This document shows, in pieces, positions 24,547 to 33,275 of a stretch of DNA of 64,000 nucleotides. The position numbers and the translations under genes were made by a program. The notes beneath the pieces are model-generated. The model worked only from the letters and a program-made list of their open reading frames with translations, ran no database searches and was not told where the DNA came from. Source of the DNA: Bog-756 sp963713625 (GTDB taxonomy: Bacteria > Actinomycetota > Acidimicrobiia > Acidimicrobiales > RAAP-2); NCBI GenBank assembly GCA_963713625.1, contig CAVQMN010000011.1, positions 496,001-560,000 on the forward strand, given 5' to 3'. Position 1 is the first letter of the stretch, and every line of letters starts with the position of its first letter.

Positions 24547-26151
24547 TCAGCGGCCGAGGCCGGCACGGATTTCGGCGATCCGGCGCACGGCGTCGGGTGC
24601 GGCTATCCGGTCCGATCCGGTCGTGGACACCCCGGCCACTGCGTTCAGCCACGGCGAGGGTTGCCGCTCCGCCCTCTTGCCCGAGGGTGTCGTGCGGACC
24701 CGCGCCCACGAGCAGTTGAGGTCCCTTGACGCCCGGGTCAGGGCCACGTACAGCAGCCGGCGTTCCTCGTCGCGGGCGTCGGCCGACTCGGCGAAGATGA
24801 TGGGCACGAACCCGTCTTCGAGGCCGACGACGCTGACCGACGTCCACTCGAGCCCCTTGGCCCGGTGAAAGGTGGCCAGGTCCACGGCATCATCGGTGTC
24901 CGACCGACCCGATCCACCCGCGGGCCCCGACCTACCCGACGGGCCCGGCCGGGCGGGACGACTCCCTTCGGGACCCTCCGACGCCCGGGCGGTGGTGACC
25001 GTTGTGGTCTCCGGCCCCGGGGCGGTGCGATGGGGGATGCCCGCCCGGACCAGCGCCTGCCGGACGACCGACAGTTGATCGTGGGTCCGGGCCAGAACGG
25101 CGTGGTCCGACCACCGCATCCCCTCGGCCGACCGCCGGGCGAGGGTGGCGACCACGCCCTCGGCTTCGGCAATCTCGTCTTCATAGGCGGTCACCACGGG
25201 CAGGGGACCGTCCGGGGCCGTCGAGCGGGCTGGTGGGGCCGCCACCGAGGTCCCCAGCGCGGCAGCGGCTGCGGCCACCACCTGGGGGCTCGATCGATGG
25301 TTGCGATCGAGACGGACCACTTCCAGGCCGGCGATCAGCTCGGGGAGCCGGCCGAGCAACCGGTGGTCCGCTCCGTTCCATCCGTAGATGGCCTGGTTCG
25401 GATCGCCCACCGCGCACAGATCCCGTCTGGTCCCGGTGAGAGCCAGGATGAGCCTGAACTGGGCCGGGTTCACGTCCTGGAACTCGTCGACCGACAGGTG
25501 CCGGTAACGCCAATGCATGCGTTCGGCGAAGCCGTCATCCTGGTGGAGGAGATCGGCGGATCGCAGCAGGACATCGTCGAGGTCCAGCATGCGCCGCCGC
25601 CTGAGCGAATCCTCGTACTCGCCGAACGCCTCGGCCACCCGGTCGAGGGGGACGAAGGCCGAACGGCCCGCGGCCTTGGCCCTGGCCGCGTAGGAATCGG
25701 TCGTCAGGCAGTTCGCCTTGGCCCAACCGATTTCGGTGTCGACGGCCGAGGCCACCTCCGGATCACCGAGGAGGCTGACCAGCGTCCTGTGCCGTCGCTC
25801 GGCCACCACCGGAGGGGGACGACCGGCGTCGAGGGCATGCCGCCGCAACAGGGTGAGGGCGAACTGGTGGATGGTGCCGGCGCGAACGCCGGGACCGGGC
25901 ACGCCACCCGGCGGTGCCGGAGTGGAGACGGTCACGCCGTAGCGCCGGAGCCGCTGGCGGAGCTCGCCTGCGGCTTTTCTGGTGAACGTGCAGATCAACG
26001 TGTGGTCGGCCTCGGCGCTGCCGTCGCGGATGCGTCGGGCTGCCCGGAGGGTGAGGACCCGGGTCTTGCCGGAACCGGCGCCGGCGATGATGCAGAGCGC
26101 TTCGGTCGGGGATTCGACCGCTCGGAGCTGGGATTCCGTGAGAACGGCCAT
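24547..26151 (-). CDS. UvrD/Rep-family superfamily 1 helicase
   Basis: This 534-residue DNA helicase/translocase is shorter than UvrD or PcrA (about 720). The Walker A motif AGAGSGKTRVLTLR lies near residue 22, CTFTRKAAGELRQRL near 54, and the DEFQD Walker B near 224. GDPNQAIYGWNGAD, RLDRNHRSS and LATFHRAKGLEW (motif V region) follow, and LLYVALTRA (motif VI) lies near 465. A Pro/Gly-rich insertion of about 30 residues precedes motif V. Other actinobacterial short UvrD proteins (UvrD2-like) carry an HRDC domain, but none is seen here. The ATG at 26151 is preferred; GTG at 26223 is possible. A role in repair is inferred from family membership and from the adjacent xth. Confidence 0.88.
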   Translation of the reverse strand: MAVLTESQLRAVESPTEALCIIAGAGSGKTRVLTLRAARRIRDGSAEADHTLICTFTRKAAGELRQRLRRYGVTVSTPAPPGGVPGPGVRAGTIHQFALTLLRRHALDAGRPPPVVAERRHRTLVSLLGDPEVASAVDTEIGWAKANCLTTDSYAARAKAAGRSAFVPLDRVAEAFGEYEDSLRRRRMLDLDDVLLRSADLLHQDDGFAERMHWRYRHLSVDEFQDVNPAQFRLILALTGTRRDLCAVGDPNQAIYGWNGADHRLLGRLPELIAGLEVVRLDRNHRSSPQVVAAAAAALGTSVAAPPARSTAPDGPLPVVTAYEDEIAEAEGVVATLARRSAEGMRWSDHAVLARTHDQLSVVRQALVRAGIPHRTAPGPETTTVTTARASEGPEGSRPARPGPSGRSGPAGGSGRSDTDDAVDLATFHRAKGLEWTSVSVVGLEDGFVPIIFAESADARDEERRLLYVALTRASRDLNCSWARVRTTPSGKRAERQPSPWLNAVAGVSTTGSDRIAAPDAVRRIAEIRAGLGR

Positions 26152-26241
26152 GGCCTGCTGGAAGGGGTCGCCAGGGCGGCCGGCGGGCCAGGACGACCCT
26201 GTTGCCGGCTCCAGTGGTTCCACAGAGGGTGAGGCTATCGG

Positions 26242-26247
26242 TAGGGT
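26242..26247 (+). promoter_or_regulatory. Candidate -10 box (TAGGGT) of the 26254 hydrolase operon
   Basis: The hexamer lies 6 nt before the GTG at 26254. It would drive hydrolase, MurF-like and possibly ddl genes from a leaderless transcript. Confidence 0.45.
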
Positions 26248-26253
26248 GTACCG

Positions 26254-27069
26254 GTGCTGAAGTCGTTCGCCGGCGGTCGCCTGTTCGGCGGGACCTGGGG
26301 CTCGGGGGTCCCCACCGTGCTCGCCCTCCACGGCTGGCGCCGAACCCACGCTGACTTCGCCGCCGTCTTCGACGTGGACGATCCGGCCCAGGCGGTGGCG
26401 GCCATCGGCCTGGACCTGCCGGGATTCGGGGCCACCCCGGCACCCCCCGAGCCCTGGAGCACCGAGGAGTACGCCCGCCAGCTGGTCACGCTCTTCGACG
26501 AGCCGGGTACGTTGGCTGACCGGGTCGTGGTGGTCGGGCACTCCTTCGGCGGACGGGTGGCGGTGCATCTCGGTGCGATGGTGCCCGACCGGATCGAGCG
26601 GATGGTGCTGTGCGGGGTACCGCTCCTCGACCGGGAAGGACGCCGGACCCGCCCCGCGCCGACCTACCGCATGGCCCGACGGCTGCACGCCATGGGGCTG
26701 TTGTCCGACGATCGGATGGAGGCCATGAGGAACAGGTACGGGTCCGCCGACTACCGGGCGGCCAGCGGGGTGATGCGCGACGTCCTCGTGCGCCTGCTCG
26801 CCGAGAGCTACGGCGATGCCATGGCCGCGGTCGGCTGCCCGGTCGAGCTGCTCTGGGGCGAGGAGGACACCGAGGTGCCGGTCGAGGTTGCCGTCCGGGC
26901 CGCTACCGTATTCCCTTCCGCCCGGTTGGTCACGCTGCCCCGCATCGGACACCTTCTCCCGACCGAGGCGCCCCACGAGCTGCGCCGGGCGGTGCTCGGT
27001 CGGGACGCCGTCGGCCCCGGTCCACTTCCCGCTCCCGCCGGCGACGATCCGATGGCCGGTTCTCGTTGA
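26254..27069 (+). CDS. Alpha/beta hydrolase upstream of MurF-like ligase
   Basis: This 271-residue alpha/beta-hydrolase-fold protein has the oxyanion region LALHGWRRTHADF near residue 24, the nucleophile elbow GHSFGG near 95, a catalytic Asp candidate in LLWGEEDTEVP, and the catalytic His in RIGHLLPTEAP. There is no signal peptide. Its TGA overlaps the TTG start of the MurF-like gene (TTGA), which places it in a cell-wall-related operon. A role in wall-precursor or lipid metabolism is only inferred from that context. Confidence 0.83.
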   Translation: MLKSFAGGRLFGGTWGSGVPTVLALHGWRRTHADFAAVFDVDDPAQAVAAIGLDLPGFGATPAPPEPWSTEEYARQLVTLFDEPGTLADRVVVVGHSFGGRVAVHLGAMVPDRIERMVLCGVPLLDREGRRTRPAPTYRMARRLHAMGLLSDDRMEAMRNRYGSADYRAASGVMRDVLVRLLAESYGDAMAAVGCPVELLWGEEDTEVPVEVAVRAATVFPSARLVTLPRIGHLLPTEAPHELRRAVLGRDAVGPGPLPAPAGDDPMAGSR

Positions 27070-28751
27070 GTCCTGAGCATCGACAACTTTCGACTGTCGC
27101 TGTCGATCTGTCCCGCTTCCACCACGGTGTGGCCTGGATCAGTGTCGCCTGCTGTGTGGTGGCTTGTGTCCCCGCCGGGCTGCGTTGGCTCCGGGTGGCC
27201 CAGCGCGAGCACTATCTGGCCGGGTCCGTCCTCCGGTTCGCCGGCCGGTGGTGGTCCTCGACGCTCGCCAACAAGGCGTTGGCCACCGTCGCACTGGTGG
27301 CCGCGGTGGTGTCGATCCGGTGGCCGGCGGCCGGGGTGGTGGTGGCCCTGGTGGTGGCCCTCGGACCGCTCGGTCTCTCACTCCGGGGTCGGACCTCCCC
27401 GCTGGCCTGGACCCGTCGCCTCCGGAGGTTGGCTGCCGCCTGGGCGCTGTTCGAAGTGGTGATCGTGGTGGCCGGGGTGGTCAGCGGGCTGGCCTCACTG
27501 TTCGCCGTGGTGGCCGCCCTGGGCGTACCGCTGGGGGTCGATCTGGCCTGTCTGGCCATGTCCCGGTTGGAGCTCCGTCTCTCCGCTCACTTCGTGGACG
27601 ATGCCGCCGACCGGCTCGAGCGGGTGGCGCCGATCGTCGTGGCCATCACCGGGTCCTACGGGAAGACGTCGACCAAGGGCCACATCGCCTCGCTGGTCGG
27701 GACCAGCCGGACCCTGGTCGCCACCCCGGCCAGTTTCAACAACCGTGCGGGACTGGCCCGGGCCGTCAACGAGCATCTGGCCGATGGAACGGAAGTCTTC
27801 GTGGCCGAGATGGGAACCTACGGCCCCGGGGAGATTGCCGACCTGTGCCGTTGGTGCCCACCGACCATCGCCGTGATCACGGCCATCGGTCCCGTGCACC
27901 TCGAGCGCTTCGGGTCCGAGGATCGGATCGTCGAGGCCAAGTCCGAGATCATCGAGTCGGCCGAGCTGGTCGTGCTCCAGGTGGACGACCCGCGACTGGC
28001 GGCGCTGGCAGACCGGGCCGAGGCCCGGGGGAAGCGGGTGTGCCGGTGCTCGGGAAGTGACCGTGGTGCCGACGTCGGGGTGGTGCGGGACGCCGACGGG
28101 CAACGCATGTCGGTCTTCGTCCGCGGGTCACTCCTGGCCGAAGACGTCGAGATCCCGGTCGGGGTGCAGCCCGCCAATCTGGCCGTGGCCATCGCCGTCG
28201 CCCTCGAGCTGAAGGTCGACCCCGGAGCCGTGGCCGCCCGGCTGGGGGAGCTCCCTCCCGTCGATCATCGCCTCCAGGCCGTCCGTTCGGCATCGGGGGC
28301 CACCATTCTGGATGACACCTACAACTCGAATCCGGCCGGGGCATCGGCCGCGTTGCGGGCCCTGACGGCGACGGATGTGGCCTCGGATCCTGCTGCCGGG
28401 TCGCCCGAGGCCGCCCGAACCGCCCGAACCGCCCGACCCGGCGGGCCCGCGCCACCGGCCCGCTCCCGTCGTGCCGTGGTGGTCACCCCCGGCATGGTGG
28501 AGCTCGGCCCGCGGCAGTTCGAGGAGAACCGGGAGTTCGGTGCCGCGGTGGCCGCGGTCGCCACCGACCTGCTCATCGTGGGCCGGACCAACCGGCGCGC
28601 CCTGCAGGCCGGCGCGGGCTCGGTGGACGGCTCCCAGGTCCGGACCACCCTGGTGCTGAACCGACAGCAGGCCGTCGACTGGGTCCGCCAGCATCTCGTC
28701 GACGGTGACGTGGTCCTGTACGAGAACGACCTGCCGGACCACTACCCTTGA
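27066..28751 (+). CDS. MurF-like Mur ligase with N-terminal transmembrane region
   Basis: About 561 residues. Residues 20-165 contain four to five hydrophobic segments (around 21-40, 71-84, 87-105, 125-150 and 148-165). They stand where canonical MurF has its UDP-MurNAc-binding first domain. The central ATPase follows with the P-loop ITGSYGKTSTKG at about 194-205, then PASFNNRAGLARAVN, VAEMGTYGPGEIADL and TAIGPVHLERFG. The C-terminal domain has ILDDTYNSNPAGAS, typical of MurF. Joined to ddl downstream, it probably ligates a D-Ala-D-Ala-type dipeptide to a membrane-bound acceptor. The start is uncertain: TTG at 27066 overlaps the preceding stop, or GTG at 27129. Confidence 0.8.
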   Translation: MSPEHRQLSTVAVDLSRFHHGVAWISVACCVVACVPAGLRWLRVAQREHYLAGSVLRFAGRWWSSTLANKALATVALVAAVVSIRWPAAGVVVALVVALGPLGLSLRGRTSPLAWTRRLRRLAAAWALFEVVIVVAGVVSGLASLFAVVAALGVPLGVDLACLAMSRLELRLSAHFVDDAADRLERVAPIVVAITGSYGKTSTKGHIASLVGTSRTLVATPASFNNRAGLARAVNEHLADGTEVFVAEMGTYGPGEIADLCRWCPPTIAVITAIGPVHLERFGSEDRIVEAKSEIIESAELVVLQVDDPRLAALADRAEARGKRVCRCSGSDRGADVGVVRDADGQRMSVFVRGSLLAEDVEIPVGVQPANLAVAIAVALELKVDPGAVAARLGELPPVDHRLQAVRSASGATILDDTYNSNPAGASAALRALTATDVASDPAAGSPEAARTARTARPGGPAPPARSRRAVVVTPGMVELGPRQFEENREFGAAVAAVATDLLIVGRTNRRALQAGAGSVDGSQVRTTLVLNRQQAVDWVRQHLVDGDVVLYENDLPDHYP

Positions 28752-28762
28752 AAAATTGAACC

Positions 28763-28784
28763 GCCGGCCGGATCATCGGCCGGC
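28763..28784 (+). promoter_or_regulatory. GC-rich hairpin between MurF-like gene and ddl
   Basis: GCCGGCCG at 28763-28770 pairs with CGGCCGGC at 28777-28784. There is no T run, and ddl follows only 44 nt later with its own GGAGGAG. It may be an attenuator or an mRNA-processing structure rather than a full terminator. Confidence 0.4.
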
Positions 28785-28827
28785 AGTGCGGATCCCCGCA
28801 ACCGCCGATCGGAGGAGTCAACCCAAC

Positions 28828-29949
28828 GTGCCCGAGGTAGCCGTGATCTTCGGAGGTCCATCGCCCGAGCACGACGTCAGTGTGCTCACCGGACTGCAGG
28901 CCGCCCGAGGTCTGGCCGATGGCCCCGGGCGGGCGGGCACCACCGTCCGGTCCCTGTTCTGGTCGAAGACGGGCGAGTGGTACGAGGTGGACGGTGACCT
29001 CGAGGCGGAATCGTTCCTCGAGGGTGTCCCCCGGGGGGCGAAGAAGCTGCAGCTCACGGCAGCCCCGGGCGGTGGGTTCGCCGAGCCCGGCGGGCGTCTC
29101 GGACGACCCCGCATGCTCGAATTCGAAGCCGCGCTGGTGTGCTGCCACGGTGGTCCCGGAGAGGACGGGACCCTGCAGGCGGCTCTGGACCTGGCCGGCG
29201 TCACCTACTCGGGACCGAGCGTGTCGGGTGCCGCCCTCGGCATGGACAAGCTGGCCTTCGGGTCGGTGGTGGCGGCGGACGGATTGCCGACCCTTCCCCG
29301 GACCCTGCTGGCCCCCGGGTCGGAGCCGCCTCCCTTCGGCGGCCCCTACATTCTCAAGCCCCGGTTCGGCGGCTCGTCCATCGGAATCGACGTGGTCCAG
29401 GACTTCCCCACGGCCCTGGCCCGCTTGGATGTGAACCACCATCTCCAGTCCGGTGCCGTCCTCGAGCCCTACCGTCCTGAGATGAGCGACCTGCAAGTGG
29501 CTGTGCGGAGGTGGCCAAGCCTGGAGATCTCGGCGGTGGAACGGCCCATCCGGAGCGCGGGTTCGTCCGACATCCTCGACTATCGAGACAAGTACGTGGC
29601 CGGTGAAGGGATGGCCGGAGCCAACCGGGAGCTCCCGGCCCGCATACCCGCAGAACTGGAGAAGGGGCTGCGCCACGCGGCCGAGCGGATTGCCGCGCTG
29701 GCCCAGGTCCGGGGGATTGCCCGGATCGATTTCCTTTCGGACGGCGAGCAGTTCGTCGTCAACGAGATCAACACCGTGCCGGGTTCGCTGGCCCGCTATC
29801 TGTGGGTGACCCCGCCGGTCCCGTTCTCCACGCTGCTCGACGACCTCCTCGAGGAGGCTCGCCGGCGGCCCACGCACGCCTACTCTGCGGCCGGCGCTGA
29901 CGGCTCGGTTCTCCGTTCGGCCGGATCGATCGCAGCCAAGCTGGGCTGA
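28828..29949 (+). CDS. ddl: D-alanine--D-alanine ligase
   Basis: This 373-residue ATP-grasp enzyme makes the D-Ala-D-Ala terminus of peptidoglycan precursors. Motifs are VIFGGPSPEHDVSVL at the N-terminus with the conserved Glu, CCHGGPGEDGTLQ near residue 110, PYILKPRFGGSSIGI near 172 (the ATP loop), and IARIDFLSDGEQFVVNEINTVPGS near 305 with metal-binding residues. The GTG at 28828 follows GGAGGAG at 28811-28817. The omega-loop Tyr/Phe that separates D-Ala from D-Lac specificity was not assigned. It follows the MurF-like gene, which would use its product. Confidence 0.92.
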   Translation: MPEVAVIFGGPSPEHDVSVLTGLQAARGLADGPGRAGTTVRSLFWSKTGEWYEVDGDLEAESFLEGVPRGAKKLQLTAAPGGGFAEPGGRLGRPRMLEFEAALVCCHGGPGEDGTLQAALDLAGVTYSGPSVSGAALGMDKLAFGSVVAADGLPTLPRTLLAPGSEPPPFGGPYILKPRFGGSSIGIDVVQDFPTALARLDVNHHLQSGAVLEPYRPEMSDLQVAVRRWPSLEISAVERPIRSAGSSDILDYRDKYVAGEGMAGANRELPARIPAELEKGLRHAAERIAALAQVRGIARIDFLSDGEQFVVNEINTVPGSLARYLWVTPPVPFSTLLDDLLEEARRRPTHAYSAAGADGSVLRSAGSIAAKLG

Positions 29950-29954
29950 GGCAT

Positions 29955-30455
29955 TTGGCCGATCACCGGCTCCAGCTTCTGCCGGGAGAGAAGGTCCTGG
30001 TCGAAATCAGGCCCCATTGGTCGTTCCTGACCGGGCCATTGGCCGTCTCGGTGGTGGCCATCGTGGTCGGGGTGACACTGGATTTCGCCATCCCCCACAC
30101 GTCGGTCCCGCTGCACTGGGTCGAGGGTCTGGTCGTGGCCGTCCCCTGCCTGTGGCTGGCCGGTCGAGTGGTGCGGTGGCGCACGACCAGCCTGATCCTG
30201 ACCTCCCTGCGGTTGGTCGAACGGTGGGGCGTCCTGTCGCGCCGACAGGCCGAGACGGCGCTGGCCCACATCGTCTCGGTGACCGTTGTCCAGACCCTCG
30301 GTCGCCGGGTGGTCGGCACCGGTCGACTCGAACTGGAGATCAGGGGTGAGGACGGGGTCCGGTGGATCGACGACGTGCGGAAGCCGGTCATCGTCCAACG
30401 GGTGATCCACCGCCGGCTGGACCCCACTCCCGAACCGGGTGGGTCGTTCTGGTAG
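29955..30455 (+). CDS. Membrane protein with bacterial PH (bPH2) domain
   Basis: This 166-residue protein has two adjacent hydrophobic segments (about residues 23-43 and 52-70). A bPH2-type fold follows, recognisable from RWRTTSLILTSLRLVERWGVLSRR, AHIVSVTVVQTLGRRVVGTGRLEL and the final helix IDDVRKPVIVQRVI. It begins at a TTG 5 nt after the ddl stop, so it is probably the last gene of the hydrolase-MurF-ddl operon. bPH2 proteins are membrane-associated and of mostly unknown function, with a wall or stress role suggested by context. Confidence 0.8.
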   Translation: MADHRLQLLPGEKVLVEIRPHWSFLTGPLAVSVVAIVVGVTLDFAIPHTSVPLHWVEGLVVAVPCLWLAGRVVRWRTTSLILTSLRLVERWGVLSRRQAETALAHIVSVTVVQTLGRRVVGTGRLELEIRGEDGVRWIDDVRKPVIVQRVIHRRLDPTPEPGGSFW

Positions 30456-30465
30456 CCGTCTCCGG

Positions 30466-31515
30466 CTAGGTGGGCTGTGTCCTGGCCCGCAGGGCCACGG
30501 TTCCGTCGCTGGCGTGGACCTTCCAGGCCGGTGCGGCCAGCGCCTCGGGGTCGATGGCCCCCGGTCGGGTCAGCGCCACCACGCAGCCTCCGAACCCGGC
30601 CCCGGTCATGCGGGCCCCGAGGACGCCGGGTCGGCCCAGGAGATGTTCGACGAGGGCGTTCAGCGCTGGGGTGGAGACGTCGAAGTCGTCGGCCAGGCTC
30701 CGGTGGCTTTCGGTCATCAGGGTCCCGGCGGCACCGATGTCGCCGACGGCGAACGCAGCCGCGCACTCGTGCACGCGCCGGCATTCGGACACGACGTGCC
30801 GGGCCCGCCGTCGGAGGAGCGGATCGAGAAGACCGAGGAGGTCCTTGTCATCGGCCGACCCCAGTGGTCCGATGATCGAGGTCGCCGCCTCGCACTCGGC
30901 GACCCTGGCGCCGTAGTGCGAGGAGCTGAGTGTCCGGGGATGTCCGGAATCGACGACGATCACCTCGACGTCGGCTGGGAGTGGGACCTGGTGGACGGCC
31001 AACGAGGCGAACTCGATGAGCAGCGCGTGGCCGCGACGCCCTCCGGAGCAGACCAGCGGATCCATGGCTCCGACCGGGACACCCGACCGGTGTTCCGCCT
31101 CCTGACAGAGTCGGGCGATCACCTGGGGTCCTCCGGTGACCCCGAAGACCTCGGCCAGGGCCACGCAGAGGGCGGCACTCGACGAGAGTCCGGAGCCCAT
31201 GGGCAGGGTGGCCTCGATTTGGAGGGCGCCGCCCCGCTCCGGTTTGGCCAGGGCCACCATGGCCCCGATGAGTCGGGCCCACTCGGGCTCGAGGTCCCCG
31301 ATGACGTCCTCGCCGGCGGCCAGGTCCAGCGGGAGGACGACCGTGTCCTCGAAGGCGGTTGAGGTGACGGTGATGTCGGGTCGATCCGACGGACGGAACT
31401 CGACGGTCACCCCGAGGCCGATGGCCATGGGCAGGGCCACGCCCAGGTTGTAGTCGGTGTGGTCACCGATCAAGTTGACCCGACCGGGTCCTGTGGCTCG
31501 TGTGACCGGTGGCAC
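30466..31515 (-). CDS. galK: Galactokinase
   Basis: This GHMP-family kinase phosphorylates galactose at C1 in the Leloir pathway. Its 349 residues include the substrate motif GPGRVNLIGDHTDYNLG at the N-terminus, the ATP loop LPMGSGLSSSAAL near 100, and TGAGFGGCVVAL near 310. It is somewhat shorter than Escherichia coli GalK because the N-terminus starts close to the first motif. The GTG at 31515 has GAGGAG about 8 nt upstream; the open frame before it looks non-coding. No galT or galE is adjacent. A related sugar (for example N-acetylgalactosamine or arabinose) remains possible. Confidence 0.9.
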   Translation of the reverse strand: MPPVTRATGPGRVNLIGDHTDYNLGVALPMAIGLGVTVEFRPSDRPDITVTSTAFEDTVVLPLDLAAGEDVIGDLEPEWARLIGAMVALAKPERGGALQIEATLPMGSGLSSSAALCVALAEVFGVTGGPQVIARLCQEAEHRSGVPVGAMDPLVCSGGRRGHALLIEFASLAVHQVPLPADVEVIVVDSGHPRTLSSSHYGARVAECEAATSIIGPLGSADDKDLLGLLDPLLRRRARHVVSECRRVHECAAAFAVGDIGAAGTLMTESHRSLADDFDVSTPALNALVEHLLGRPGVLGARMTGAGFGGCVVALTRPGAIDPEALAAPAWKVHASDGTVALRARTQPT

Positions 31516-31776
31516 CTGTGGGCTCCTCGGCTCCTCGGGGTCCGCTCCGAGCGGACCGACTGCCGATCCGCGGCGACCCGAGGAGGCTACAACCGCTCGC
31601 TCCTGCGTCGGCCTCCTCTCGTCCCGCTGGTGCGGCCCGGTTCCGGTGGGCTGGGGGTGGGCGTATTTGACCCCCGGGGTCCGTGGCGGCCACCATCCGG
31701 CCATGACCTTCCCCGAAAATCCATGCCTGGGCGCGACCGTTTGCCCGCCATCCCCTGCCTCTGTGGCTGGTGCCCG

Positions 31777-32922
31777 GTGAGCGGGCCGCTCGAGGGCATC
31801 CGGATCGTCGAACTGGCCGGGTTGGGCCCGGCACCGTTCGCCGGGATGATGCTGGCCGACGCCGGCGCCGACATCGTGCGTATCGACCGGTTCGAGCGGG
31901 CCACCTATCCGCCCCACCCGGGTGCCCACGTGGACCTGATGAACCGCGGACGCCGATCAGTGGCCGTGGATCTCAAGCATCCCGACGGGGTGGCACTGGT
32001 CCTCAGGCTGATGGATTCGGCCGAGGGTCTCATGGAGGGATTTCGGCCGGGCGTGGCCGAACGGCTCGGATTCGGGCCTGACGTCTGTCTGGCCCGTAAC
32101 CCGAAACTCGTGTTCGGCCGGATGACCGGCTGGGGCCAGGACGGTCCCATGGCCATGGCGGCCGGTCACGACATCGACTACATCGCCTTGGCCGGGGCCC
32201 TCGAGCCGATCGGTCGTGCCGGCCAGCCTCCGTTGCCACCCCTCAACCTGGTAGGGGATTTCGGAGGTGGCGGGATGTTGCTGGCCTTCGGCATGCTGGC
32301 CGCCATCATCAGTGCCCAACGGACCGGGAAGGGACAGGTCGTCGATGCCGCCATGGTCGACGGTGCCGCCTCGTTGATGACCATGACGTACACCATGCGC
32401 GCTTCAGGGATGTGGCCGGGGCCCCGCGGCACCAACCTGCTCGACACCGGTGCCCACTTCTACGAGGTCTACGAGACATCGGACGGCGGTTACATCGGTG
32501 TCGGCGCCATCGAGCCGCAGTTCTATGCCGAGCTCATCCGCCTGATGGGCCTGGAGGGAGAGGAGCTGCCCCCGCAGATGGACCGTGATGCCTGGCCGGG
32601 CATGAAGGAGCGGTTCGCGGCGTTGTTTGCCGGAAGGACCAGGGCCGAGTGGGAGTCGATCTTCGAGGGGAGCGACGCCTGTGCTGCCCCGGTCCTCTCG
32701 CTCGACGAGGCGGCTGACCACCCGCACAACCGATTCCGGGGGACCTTCACCGAGGTCGCCGGGGTCGTGCAGCCGTCGCCGGCACCTCGCTTCACGGGCA
32801 CGCCCGGGTCGATCCGCCGGCCCCCGCCCAATCCCGGACAACACGCCGACGAGGTGCTCGGCGAGTGGGGGCTCACCGGGGACGAGATCGCCGGCCTGCG
32901 AACGTCAGGGGCCATCCGCTGA
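31777..32922 (+). CDS. CaiB/BaiF-family CoA transferase, alpha-methylacyl-CoA racemase-like
   Basis: This 381-residue family III CoA-transferase-fold protein is closest to alpha-methylacyl-CoA racemase (AMACR), which epimerises 2-methylacyl-CoAs so that they can enter beta-oxidation. Visible features are GIRIVELAGLGPAPFAGMMLADAGAD at the N-terminus, NRGRRSVAVDLKHPDG near 50, and GHDIDYIALAGAL near 126 with the catalytic His-Asp. YEVYETSDGGYIGVGAIEPQFY, with the catalytic Glu candidate, comes later. GTG at 31777 gives the family N-terminus without a clear ribosome-binding site. It is divergent from galK; the 261-bp gap shows no other gene. Confidence 0.87.
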   Translation: MSGPLEGIRIVELAGLGPAPFAGMMLADAGADIVRIDRFERATYPPHPGAHVDLMNRGRRSVAVDLKHPDGVALVLRLMDSAEGLMEGFRPGVAERLGFGPDVCLARNPKLVFGRMTGWGQDGPMAMAAGHDIDYIALAGALEPIGRAGQPPLPPLNLVGDFGGGGMLLAFGMLAAIISAQRTGKGQVVDAAMVDGAASLMTMTYTMRASGMWPGPRGTNLLDTGAHFYEVYETSDGGYIGVGAIEPQFYAELIRLMGLEGEELPPQMDRDAWPGMKERFAALFAGRTRAEWESIFEGSDACAAPVLSLDEAADHPHNRFRGTFTEVAGVVQPSPAPRFTGTPGSIRRPPPNPGQHADEVLGEWGLTGDEIAGLRTSGAIR

Positions 32923-33275
32923 ATCGGTGACCACCTGGCCAGGGGCCCCAGCTGTTCCGACTGTGGGTGCGTGGATGTTTGCGGGTGTCTGGGTGACGGT
33001 GGGCCCACGGTGCCCTCCAAAGAGCGGTCCATGTCGGTTTTTCGGACTTCGCCAAAATATCGGCTGTGGTCGATGTCGGCGCCCATCGGCATCGGCTCGA
33101 GCCGATAGTTCGGTCGAATTAGAAAATTCGACGTTGCCCTATCTCCCGGCAGCCGGCCGGCATACCAGCACCGCACCGGCCGGCAAAACTTCTCGGCACC
33201 GGCCGGTGAGTGGCTCGGCCGGTGGGTTCCGGGTGGGACCCCGGGTGGGGGGAGCCGACCTGCGCCGCGGGCCAC
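32923..33275. other. Non-coding gap with inverted repeat and 23-bp repeat array
   Basis: No protein-like frame is seen in this 353-bp tail-to-tail gap. It holds a short AT-rich stretch and an 8-bp dyad, GTCGAATT/AATTCGAC, with a 4-nt loop at 33113-33132. A GC-rich block made of CCGGCCGG boxes follows (separate entry). A palindrome, GTGGGCCCAC, lies near 32999. Confidence 0.6.
33153..33221. repeat. Three imperfect 23-bp units, each starting with CCGGCCGG
   Basis: CCGGCCGG occurs at 33153, 33176 and 33199, exactly 23 bp apart. The bases between are only partly conserved. The third copy sits inside the 12-bp palindrome CACCGGCCGGTG (33197-33208), and a TCGGCCGG follows at 33215. It could be a protein-binding array, or a decayed tandem repeat downstream of the Lrp-like gene. 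Confidence 0.7.

Noticed and set aside
28763..28784. Rho-independent terminator before ddl
   Set aside because: The stem is only 8 bp with no T run, and ddl with its own ribosome-binding site follows at once, so co-transcription is more likely; kept as a regulatory hairpin.
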